From positions 5,736,001 through 5,800,000 of the forward strand of contig NZ_CP110389.1 of assembly GCF_026015985.1 (NCBI RefSeq): a DNA stretch of 64,000 bases, read 5' to 3'. Below, piece after piece: positions 57,222-64,000 of this stretch. The stretch comes from Rhodopseudomonas sp. P2A-2r (GTDB taxonomy: Bacteria > Pseudomonadota > Alphaproteobacteria > Rhizobiales > Xanthobacteraceae). The position numbers were made by a program, and so were the translations under genes. The notes below the pieces were generated by a model, which worked only from the letters and a program-made list of their open reading frames with translations, ran no database searches and was not told where the DNA came from. How positions within the stretch are numbered: the first letter of the stretch is position 1; the number at the start of each line of letters is the position of its first letter.

Positions 57222-58298
57222 ATGCCGACATTCACGACCACATTGCTGCGCGCTGCGCTGTGCGCCGGCGGCGTCCTGCTCTCCTTCGCGGCTGCGGCCG
57301 CCGACTATCCCGCGCCCAAGCAAGGCGACTGGATCGCCAGGAATTTCAAATTCCACACCGGCGAGGTGATGCCGGAGCTGAAACTGCACTACACCACCGT
57401 GGGCGAGCCGACCGGACAGCCGGTGCTGGTGCTGCATGGCACTGGCGGCTCCGCGGCGAGCATGCTGACGCCGGGCTGGGCCGGCGAGTTGTTCGGGCCC
57501 GGCCAGCCGCTCGATGCCAGCAAGTATTTCATCATCATCCCTGACGCGATTGGCCACGGCAAATCGACAAAGCCGTCGGACGGGATGAAAACCGCGTTTC
57601 CGAAGTACAATTACGACGACATGGTCGCGGCGCAGCACCTTGTGGTGAAGGATGCGCTGGGCATCAAGCACCTGCGGCTGGTGATCGGCAATTCGATGGG
57701 CGGCATGCATGCCTGGATCTGGGGCGTCAGCCATCCCGGCGAGATCGACGCGCTGGTGCCGATGGCGGCGCAGCCCACCGAGATGGCGTCGCGCAACTGG
57801 ATGATGCGGCGCATGATGATCGAGACCATCAAGGCCGACCCCGACTACAAGGGCGGCAACTACACAGCGCAGCCGGGCATGATGAAATATGCCAGCGTGA
57901 TGTTCGGTATCGCCACCGCTGGCGGCACTCTGGCTTACCAGATGCTGGCACCGACCGGCGCCGCCGCCGACAAGAATGTGGACGACCGGCTCAGGGCGCC
58001 GTTCATCGCCGACGCCAACGACTTCATCTATCAGTGGGAGTCGTCGCACGACTACAATCCGTCAGCCAGGCTTGAGAAGATCGACGCCACCGTCCTGGCG
58101 ATCAATGCTGCCGACGACGAACGCAACCCGCCGGAGACCGGGCTGATGGATGCCGCGTTGAAGCGCATCAAGAATGCAAAGCTGCTGCTGATCCCTGCCA
58201 GCAATGACAGCCGCGGCCATCTCACGACCGGCTCTGCGAACTTCTACAAGCAGCAGCTTCAAGAGCTGCTGCAGACCGCGCCGCAGAAGACGATGTAG
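57222..58298 (+). CDS. exported alpha/beta hydrolase (homoserine acetyltransferase-like)
   Basis: A 358-residue protein with a signal peptide (MPTFTTTLLRAALCAGGVLL, cleaved near AAAA-DYP). The alpha/beta fold has the oxyanion region VLVLHGTGGSAASML, the nucleophile elbow GNSMGGMHAWIWG and the late His in SRGHLTTGSA. It resembles the MetX/homoserine O-acetyltransferase group, but a periplasmic location rules out a normal MetX role, so a secreted esterase or acyltransferase is likelier. GGGAGG precedes ATG 57222. Confidence 0.88.
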   Translation: MPTFTTTLLRAALCAGGVLLSFAAAAADYPAPKQGDWIARNFKFHTGEVMPELKLHYTTVGEPTGQPVLVLHGTGGSAASMLTPGWAGELFGPGQPLDASKYFIIIPDAIGHGKSTKPSDGMKTAFPKYNYDDMVAAQHLVVKDALGIKHLRLVIGNSMGGMHAWIWGVSHPGEIDALVPMAAQPTEMASRNWMMRRMMIETIKADPDYKGGNYTAQPGMMKYASVMFGIATAGGTLAYQMLAPTGAAADKNVDDRLRAPFIADANDFIYQWESSHDYNPSARLEKIDATVLAINAADDERNPPETGLMDAALKRIKNAKLLLIPASNDSRGHLTTGSANFYKQQLQELLQTAPQKTM

Positions 58299-58477
58299 CC
58301 CTCCGGCCGCCCGCCGGCAGCTTCCGCGCGACCGGCAGCAAACGTCAGCCGGTCGCGACGACTTCCCTGCGGCCGCAACATGGCCGCCGCAGACGAGGAT
58401 TCCTGCGATCGGCGCAACCATCCGTTAACGCCATTTTCCAACCGGGTTCCAGTTACGGCCGATTTAACGGTATCTTG

Positions 58478-60388
58478 ATGCGGAGCAGAGATGCTCGCCG
58501 CATGGAACCTGCGAACCTGCAAACTGGGTCAGCCATCGCACGCATCATCGTTGCGCGGCGTGCGCAGTTGCCCATCCGCGTCGGCTTCGCCGTCCTGATG
58601 GTTGCGACCTTCCACATCTATATCGGCATGACCGAGGCAATGCAGTGGGCTGCCGTGTATCTCGGCCTGCAAGTGCTGGAAGTGGCGGCGTTCCGGTCGA
58701 TCGACAATGCGACCGCCGTAACGGGTACGACGAGCTTTCTATTTTACGCGATCATGCTGACGAGCAGCAGCGTGTTCACCGCGTTCGGGCTCCTTGAAGC
58801 GTATCAGGGCGGTGTATGGGGTATCGCCTGTGCAGGAATTCTGTGGACGGGCTCGATCGCCACCGCCGCCATCGTCAGCGGCGAGTCCCGTGGCGCGCTG
58901 ACCTGTTCGCTGCTGCCGCCGCTGCTGGCCTTTCTCGCAGTGCCTTATTTCATACTGTCCAGCGGTGGCAGCGCCGGCGACAGCATCGCGATGGTGTTGG
59001 CCGGACTGGTCAACGCCTGCGGCACCCTCGGCATGTGGTCGGTTTATCAGCGGCTGCTCAAGTCGGCGACCAAGGCACGCGAGATCGGCCGCCTCGCCTT
59101 GATCGATTCCGAAACCGGATTGCCCAGCCGAGCCGCAGTGCAGCAGCGCGTGGTCGCGTTGTTGGAATCCCGGCCAACAGGCATTGTTGTCGTGGCTGCT
59201 ATCAATGTCGACCGCTTCCAGCACCTGCGCGGCGCCATCGGCCACGCCGCGAGCATCGACCTGATGCGCCGACTGGCGGCGCGGCTCGGTCGCGCCTGTG
59301 ACGAAACGCCGATGGCCCGGCTGTCCAGCGCCAATTTCGGCTTCGCCTTTGTCGCCCGGAACATCGACGACGCGCACCGCGTCGTGGCGCGGCTGCAGGG
59401 TGCGGTGGCAACGCCGGTGTTGCTGCGCGACAACCGCGTCGACGTCAGCGTCACCATCGGTCTCAGCCAGCCCGCCGACGCGGTGGCATCGGCGACCGAA
59501 GTTTCCATCATTGACCGCGCCATGATCGCAGTGGATCAGGCGCGCGCCGCACGCAAGCAGGCGGCGTTCTTCGACGCCGCACTGTACGGCAATCCCGGCA
59601 TCAGCCTGTCGCTGATGAGCGAAATGCTGCGCGCCCTCGACAATGGCCAGATCAGCCTTTGCTATCAGCCCAAATACGAGCTGCGCTCCGGCGACATCGT
59701 CGGCGCCGAGGCGTTGGTGCGCTGGACCCATCCGGAGCACGGCGCGTTGCGCCCGGACATGTTCGTGCAGATGGCCGAGGAAACCGGTCATATCGCAGAG
59801 CTCACCGAATGGGTGCTGCGCCGCGCCGTGGCCGACCAGCGCGCCTTGCACGAGGCCGGTCTCGACGTCTGCATTTCCGTCAACTGGTCGGGCCATCTGA
59901 TCGACGATGTCGCCTTCACCGATGCGGCGCTCGAGATTGCCCGCCACGCCACGGGCGAGCTCTGCCTTGAAGTGACGGAGACCGCCATCATCGGCAATGC
60001 CCGGCTCGCCCGCCAGACCCTCGAGCGTTTTCGCGCGGCCGGCCTCACCATCTCCATCGACGATTACGGCTCCGGCCTGTCGTCGCTGGCCTATCTCAAG
60101 AACATCCCGGCTGACGAATTGAAGATCGACAAGGCCTTCGTGATGCACATGGCCACCGATGCGGTCGATGCGGTCCTGGTCCGCTCCGCGGTCAGCCTGG
60201 CCCACAGTCTCGGACTGCGCGTGGTCGCCGAGGGCGTCGAGAACCAGGGCGCACTCGAACTGCTGCGCGCCATGGGCTGTGATATCGCGCAGGGCTATCT
60301 GATCGCCCGCCCGATGCCGCTGAGCGATCTCGCAACGTTTCTTGGCACGCATGCCGCCGAAAACGCCGCACGGGCGACCGCAAGCTAA
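58478..60388 (+). CDS. membrane GGDEF(degenerate)-EAL cyclic di-GMP phosphodiesterase
   Basis: A 636-residue protein predicted to degrade cyclic di-GMP. Five or six membrane helices (about 30-200) form a MASE-like sensor. The GGDEF domain (about 205-370) has LSSANFGFAF where GGDEF should be, so it cannot be a cyclase. The EAL domain (about 385-625) keeps GAEALVRW, SVNWSG, LEVTETAI, DDYGSGLSSL, LKIDKAF and EGVENQ, the residues for catalysis. ATG 58478 is used; ATG 58502 is possible. It may counter the cyclase in the dcw cluster. Confidence 0.92.
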   Translation: MRSRDARRMEPANLQTGSAIARIIVARRAQLPIRVGFAVLMVATFHIYIGMTEAMQWAAVYLGLQVLEVAAFRSIDNATAVTGTTSFLFYAIMLTSSSVFTAFGLLEAYQGGVWGIACAGILWTGSIATAAIVSGESRGALTCSLLPPLLAFLAVPYFILSSGGSAGDSIAMVLAGLVNACGTLGMWSVYQRLLKSATKAREIGRLALIDSETGLPSRAAVQQRVVALLESRPTGIVVVAAINVDRFQHLRGAIGHAASIDLMRRLAARLGRACDETPMARLSSANFGFAFVARNIDDAHRVVARLQGAVATPVLLRDNRVDVSVTIGLSQPADAVASATEVSIIDRAMIAVDQARAARKQAAFFDAALYGNPGISLSLMSEMLRALDNGQISLCYQPKYELRSGDIVGAEALVRWTHPEHGALRPDMFVQMAEETGHIAELTEWVLRRAVADQRALHEAGLDVCISVNWSGHLIDDVAFTDAALEIARHATGELCLEVTETAIIGNARLARQTLERFRAAGLTISIDDYGSGLSSLAYLKNIPADELKIDKAFVMHMATDAVDAVLVRSAVSLAHSLGLRVVAEGVENQGALELLRAMGCDIAQGYLIARPMPLSDLATFLGTHAAENAARATAS

Positions 60389-60566
60389 GCCCGCCACCGG
60401 CGCGCCGTTCCACTGCAACGCAGCAAGCCGTCGTTGTCCGGCATATTATTTGAGCATGCATTAGGCAGCTCCGTCGGGCTTAATTGGCGCGGAAACGCGA
60501 TTCGCCTTGCCGCGACAGTGAGCCGCCAGAGCCACAGCAGCAAAGCGACACCCGGATGAGGATCGC

Positions 60567-60920
60567 ATGCGGAAGGCTGCGCAGGTCATCTTGAGCGTGA
60601 TGCTGGTTGCCTTTGCCGGCGCGGCCTTCGCCGTCGATCGCGGCCAGTTCGAACACGTCCCCGACGACGTCCGCGCCTGGTTCAAGGCGGTGATCGCGCC
60701 CAACGGGGTACCATGCTGCGATATCACCGACGGCCATCGCACCGACTACGAAGTACGCAACGGCGCTTACTGGGTGCCGATCGAGGGTGCGTGGATGCAG
60801 GTGCCCGGCCATGCTGTCATCCGCGATCGCGGCAATCCCGTTGGCGAGGCCGTGGTCTGGTATGTGCATCACCGCGGCGGCATCGTCATCAGCTGTTTCG
60901 TGCCGGCCGACGCGGTGTGA
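60567..60920 (+). CDS. 117-residue exported protein of unknown function
   Basis: A signal peptide (MRKAAQVILSVMLVAFAGAA) leads to a mature domain with FEHVPDDVRAWFKAVIAPNG, the paired Cys of VPCCDITDGHRTDYEV, GAYWVPIEGAWMQVPGHAVIRD and WYVHHRGGIVISCFVP. Conserved Cys and His hint at metal binding or a disulfide. Similar short proteins are common in Bradyrhizobiaceae. No further genes are seen in the following 258 bases. Confidence 0.75.
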   Translation: MRKAAQVILSVMLVAFAGAAFAVDRGQFEHVPDDVRAWFKAVIAPNGVPCCDITDGHRTDYEVRNGAYWVPIEGAWMQVPGHAVIRDRGNPVGEAVVWYVHHRGGIVISCFVPADAV

Positions 60921-61178
60921 AGCCCGCGCTGCTGCGCATGGTCGATGGCAAGGGCACATCTCCCAGGGGCGTGACGCGTGGGGCGGCAACTGGTTCCATG
61001 AGCCGCGACGCTTTGCGTCAACTCGAGCGGCCTGCCATAATGATGCCGCCGCGGCGTTCCCAAGTGGCCTTGCACTGATCGGGGCCCGGACGTTATTTCC
61101 GGCGGTCGCGGCGTGCCCAGTTGCCTGATTTGCCGATCCTTATTTCGCGCCTAGGCGCCCTAACACAGCGAGACCACC

Positions 61179-61424
61179 ATGACCGAAGTCACTTATACCA
61201 TCGTCGAGCATGACGGCGGCTGGGCCTACAAGGTCGGTGCCGTGTTCTCCGAGCCGTACCGCACCCATGATCTCGCAGCCGCGGCCGCCAAGCGCGCTGC
61301 CGCCGAGCAGCAGGTTCCCGGCAAGACCGAAGTCATCCAGTACGAGGACGAGCACGGCAAATGGCATGAGGAGACAGCCTCAGGCAGCGACCGTCCAACC
61401 ACCCATATCGTGGACAAGCCCTGA
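61179..61424 (+). CDS. DUF2188-family small protein
   Basis: An 81-residue soluble protein. TYTIVEHDGGWAYKVGAVFSEPYRTHDLAAAAAKRAAAEQ and EVIQYEDEHGKWHEE fit DUF2188: a short beta-alpha-beta unit with conserved W/Y, GG and a late W. Function is unknown; related proteins often accompany stress genes. The start ATG 61179 has only a weak ribosome site. Confidence 0.8.
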   Translation: MTEVTYTIVEHDGGWAYKVGAVFSEPYRTHDLAAAAAKRAAAEQQVPGKTEVIQYEDEHGKWHEETASGSDRPTTHIVDKP

Positions 61425-61519
61425 CTCGCGGGCCGGTGCAGTTTGCATCGGATCGTCATGCGTCCCGCGGCCATGGCCGCGTGATCACAGGTTGGTGCTG
61501 CGGATGAAACGACGGTGAG

Positions 61520-62221
61520 ATGAAGAAGTTCGGCGGACCGGCGACGATGGCGGCGCTGCTCAGTTTCAATGGCGGCTTCGTCGATACCGCAGGCTTTCTC
61601 GGGCTGCAGGGCCTGTTCGTGGCCCATGTCACCGGCAACTTCGTGACGCTGGGCGCGGCGCTGGTTCACGGCAGCCACGGCATCATCGGCAAGGTACTGG
61701 CGCTGCCGGAGTTCGTCATCGTGATTGCGCTGGCACGGCTCGCAGGGATGGCTTTGCGCGCACACCAGCAACCGGTCTTGCGCATCCTGCTGTCCGCCAA
61801 GGTGGCCCTGCTGTTCTGTTTCTTTCTGCTCGCGGTCGGTTTCGGTCCGTTCCCTGACCCGAATACGCCGGCAGCTCTGCTGACCGGCTTTGCCGGGATC
61901 GCCGCAATGGCGCTGCAGAACGCGCTGCAACGGGTGCACATGCCGGCGCTGCCGCCGAGCACGCTGATGACCGGCAGCACCACCCAGGCGACCCTTGACG
62001 CCGTCGATCTGCTGACCGGACTAGCGCCGGATCAGCGCGCGGCAGTCCGCGCCCGGTTCAGCAAGATGAGCAAGGCCATCCTGTATTTCGCGGCCGGTTG
62101 CGCCCTGGCGGCGATCCTCTACGCGCTGGTCGGCTTCTGGTGCCTGGCGCTGCCGGTGCTGGTCGGTCTCGTCAGCGCTACCATGCGGATCGAGGATCCC
62201 GCGCCTGTGCTCGGGGCCTAA
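61520..62221 (+). CDS. DUF1275 (YoaK-type) membrane protein
   Basis: A 233-residue inner-membrane protein with about six helices. The N-terminal block LLSFNGGFVDTAGFLGLQGLFVAHVTGNFVTLGAAL (14-49) and LPPSTLMTGSTTQATLDAVDLL are the DUF1275 marks. A transport role is often assumed but unproven. It follows the DUF2188 gene on the same strand but 95 bases away. Confidence 0.9.
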   Translation: MKKFGGPATMAALLSFNGGFVDTAGFLGLQGLFVAHVTGNFVTLGAALVHGSHGIIGKVLALPEFVIVIALARLAGMALRAHQQPVLRILLSAKVALLFCFFLLAVGFGPFPDPNTPAALLTGFAGIAAMALQNALQRVHMPALPPSTLMTGSTTQATLDAVDLLTGLAPDQRAAVRARFSKMSKAILYFAAGCALAAILYALVGFWCLALPVLVGLVSATMRIEDPAPVLGA

Positions 62222-62300
62222 CGCCACCCGGCAAGATGAATTTCACTTGCGAAACACACCTTAAGGTTGTGTTATTCTGCAACCTTGGGGGATTGTCGTC

Positions 62301-62873
62301 GTGCGTTTTTTGGCGTTCGTCGTGCTGTGCGGGATGTTGGGCGGGTGCGCGCGCGACCCCTATGTAACTGCCGATGACGAGACCATGTCCGGCAACTGGT
62401 ACATCGCCCACCAGATTGATCGTGTGACCAGCGCCGAATTGCCGAGCGCCGTTACGTTTGCCCTGGCATCCAACACCTATGCTGACTTCCCACGCGCCTC
62501 GCAGATGCAGCTCACATGTGTCGATCGCAAGCCCTTGGTTCGCTTCGCCTTCGACTTCAAGATCGGGACCGACCGCGATTCGGTGCTTGGCTATCGGTTT
62601 GACGACCGACCGGGCCACGAAAATGTCGAAGCACGGGTGTTGCGAGGCCAGAAAATCCTGATTCTCGAAGCCGATGCAGACCTCGCGCGGTTCATCAGCG
62701 AAATTCCCGGCAGCAACAAGGTTTATATCCGGATTCGCTCAATGACCGGCGGCCGCACAGCGGTGGAGTACGATCTCGATGGCTCCGCTGCCGCGATCCG
62801 GGCGGCCTACACCAAATACCCGATGCCGACACTGTCCAGCGCCGGGTGGAAGTCGCAACCTCGGATCTATTGA
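62301..62873 (+). CDS. predicted lipoprotein of unknown function
   Basis: A 190-residue protein from GTG 62301, which follows GGGGGA. The lipobox LGGC makes Cys16 the lipidated residue. The mature part has WYIAHQIDRVTSAELPSAVTFALAS, QMQLTCVDRKPLVRFAFDFKIG, NVEARVLRGQKILILEADADLARFI and YIRIRSMTGGRTAVEYDLDGSAAAI, an all-beta style domain. I do not recognise the family. It ends before the convergent bfr gene. Confidence 0.75.
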   Translation: MRFLAFVVLCGMLGGCARDPYVTADDETMSGNWYIAHQIDRVTSAELPSAVTFALASNTYADFPRASQMQLTCVDRKPLVRFAFDFKIGTDRDSVLGYRFDDRPGHENVEARVLRGQKILILEADADLARFISEIPGSNKVYIRIRSMTGGRTAVEYDLDGSAAAIRAAYTKYPMPTLSSAGWKSQPRIY

Positions 62874-62971
62874 GCATGGGGTAAGCGACATCGCCTGGCG
62901 CGAAGCCGGGCGATGTCATTTGTGCAGTCTATGGGCACGTCTGCGCAACGCCGCGCAACGAGCTTACCAAT

Positions 62972-63457
62972 CTAGAATTCGCTCTCGAGACCGCCAACGT
63001 GCTTCTGGGTGTAGAGGTCGATGCCGATGCGCTCGATGACGTGCTGCTGGGTCTCGAGGAAGTCGATGTGGTGTTCCTCGTCCTTCATCAGGCCTTCGAA
63101 CAGGTCGCGCGACACATAATCGCCGACGCTGTGGCAGTAGGTCGCCGCTTCCTGATAGAGCGTGCGCGCCCCGATCTCCGCGGCGAGGTCGGCGTCGATG
63201 ATTTCCTTGACGGTCTGGCCGATCCGCAACGGATCCAGCACCTGCAGGTTGGGAAAGCCGTCGAGGAACAGGATCCGGTCGATGAACTTGTCGGCGTGGA
63301 CCATCTCTTCGATGGATTCCTTGCGCCACACCTTGGCCATCTCGAGCAGGCCCCAATGGTTCAACAGGCGGAAATGCAGCCAGTACTGGCTGATCGCGGT
63401 CAGTTCGCTGCGTACGCCCTTGTTGAGATAGTCGATGACCTTTGGGTCGCCCTTCAT
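62972..63457 (-). CDS. bfr: bacterioferritin
   Basis: Bfr is a 24-subunit iron store with a di-iron ferroxidase centre and haem at the subunit interface. The 161 residues contain SELTAISQYWLHFRLL (Glu18 ligand), WRKESIEEMVHADKFIDRILFLDG (Glu51/His54 ligands and haem Met52), EIGARTLYQEAATYC and GLMKDEEHHIDFLETQ (Glu127/His130). CAGGAG lies six bases before ATG 63457, and an Irr box lies 41 bases further upstream, which points to iron control. Confidence 0.97.
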   Translation of the reverse strand: MKGDPKVIDYLNKGVRSELTAISQYWLHFRLLNHWGLLEMAKVWRKESIEEMVHADKFIDRILFLDGFPNLQVLDPLRIGQTVKEIIDADLAAEIGARTLYQEAATYCHSVGDYVSRDLFEGLMKDEEHHIDFLETQQHVIERIGIDLYTQKHVGGLESEF

Positions 63458-63497
63458 GATGCACTCCTGCTGCGAAGCCCTGCGGCCTCTGTTTCAA

Positions 63498-63514
63498 ATT
63501 AGAAAAATTCTAAA
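63498..63514. promoter_or_regulatory. Irr box / iron control element before bfr
   Basis: ATTAGAAAAATTCTAAA matches the rhizobial Irr-box pattern TTTAGAA-N3-TTCTAAA at 13 of 14 fixed positions. It lies 41-57 bases before the bfr start. Irr, the haem-responsive Fur-family repressor of rhizobia, would shut off bfr when iron is scarce. Confidence 0.75.
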
Positions 63515-63595
63515 TAGGAGCATACACCATAGCAAGCGTTTCGGCGGTACTGTGAGGCCACAATTGAAGTCGGCTTGGAGGGAGTTGTGAGCTGA

Positions 63596-63859
63596 TCAGG
63601 CCGCAACGGCAGCTTGCGCCGACGGCAGATGCGGCTCGGTATGGGCATGTGCGGCATGCGCGCAGTTGGCCATGCACGCCTTGGCGCAGGGGCCCAGCGC
63701 CTCATCCATGATCTGCTTGATAGTCCGCGCACAACGGCCGCACTGCGCGCTGCAGCCCAGGCATCCGTAGACCTGCCCTGGCGTGCGCGGCGGACGCGGA
63801 GCGCTCACCGCGTTGCGCACGTCGTGGTCGCTAAGGACGTTGCAGGAACAAACAATCAT
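63596..63859 (-). CDS. bfd: bacterioferritin-associated ferredoxin with Cys/His-rich tail
   Basis: Bfd is a [2Fe-2S] protein that delivers electrons to bacterioferritin to release iron. From ATG 63859 it is 87 residues. The cluster ligands are in MIVCSCNVLSDHDVRNAV and VYGCLGCSAQCGRCARTI. The usual family ends near residue 60-65; here a tail of about 25 residues (CAKACMANCAHAAHAHTEPH) adds Cys and His. It lies 138 bases upstream of bfr on the same strand, and the in-frame extension to 63973 is rejected. A weak Irr-like site precedes it. Confidence 0.93.
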   Translation of the reverse strand: MIVCSCNVLSDHDVRNAVSAPRPPRTPGQVYGCLGCSAQCGRCARTIKQIMDEALGPCAKACMANCAHAAHAHTEPHLPSAQAAVAA

Positions 63860-63973
63860 GGGATGAAGGTGGCTCACTGAGGACACCCCATCGATATTTA
63901 AGACCGTCGCCAGATGCAAAAGGAAAGCGTCGGTTTTCAAGCAATTCCAAACTGCGAGGCAGCCTGCAAACAC

Positions 63974-63990
63974 ATTGGAATCACTCTAAC
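63974..63990. promoter_or_regulatory. weak Irr-like box before bfd
   Basis: On the minus strand GTTAGAGTGATTCCAAT matches 10 of 14 fixed positions of TTTAGAA-N3-TTCTAAA. It is about 115 bases before the bfd start. The match is imperfect, so this is tentative. Confidence 0.35.
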
Positions 63991-64000
63991 AAGTGGCTGC

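Noticed and set aside
60921..61178. Possible gene remnant downstream of the 117-residue exported protein
   Set aside because: Short frames here show no family motif or ribosome site.

Overview
The window is high-GC chromosomal DNA from an alphaproteobacterium, most likely of the Bradyrhizobium/Rhodopseudomonas/Tardiphaga group (Nitrobacteraceae). This rests on the GC-rich coding style, rhizobial-type intergenic palindromes, an Irr-type iron box before bacterioferritin, CtrA- and EcfG-type promoter motifs, and the character of the hypothetical proteins. It is ordinary chromosome: I see no phage, insertion sequence, CRISPR array, tRNA or recognisable defence island.

Region 1 (1-17.4 kb) is the division/cell-wall (dcw) cluster on the minus strand: rsmH-ftsL-ftsI-murE-murF-mraY-murD-[diguanylate cyclase]-ftsW-murG, then an MFS/LysR pair, then murC, which runs off the left edge. 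The genes build the lipid II precursor and the septal synthase. A 29-codon stub resembling the start of mraZ overlaps the rsmH start. Region 2 (17.8-27.3 kb) holds a peptidoglycan amidase, a DUF1254 protein with a subclass B3-like metallo-beta-lactamase-fold protein, RNase P RNA (rnpB), an EamA transporter, an EmrAB-type efflux pair with a divergent TetR regulator and a 21-bp operator, and an extensin-like lipoprotein.

Region 3 (27.4-43.2 kb) holds a 31-residue membrane peptide behind an EcfG-type promoter, an RsbRD-like histidine kinase, an NMT1/SsuA-type ABC importer, an L,D-transpeptidase, a chemoreceptor, a DUF4403 protein, a PRC-barrel protein (also with an EcfG-type promoter), an OmpR/EnvZ-type two-component pair, a large membrane protein and a lytic transglycosylase. 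Region 4 (43.3-48.4 kb) is a TPP-riboswitch-controlled thiamine operon, thiO-thiS-thiG-thiE-thiC, with two intergenic repeat blocks inside it. Region 5 (48.4-64 kb) is a run of small, mostly exported proteins of unknown function separated by palindromic repeats. It also has a flavin monooxygenase, a RidA protein, a Fis-type regulator behind a perfect CtrA box, a collagen-like protein, an alpha/beta hydrolase, a GGDEF(degenerate)-EAL protein, and bacterioferritin plus its ferredoxin under Irr-type boxes.

Ten breaks in reading frame were found in nine genes, including essential murD and ftsI. Every one is repaired by adding a single base, often in a homopolymer. This pattern points to deletion-type sequencing errors, so I annotate these genes as intact CDSs with a suspected frameshift.
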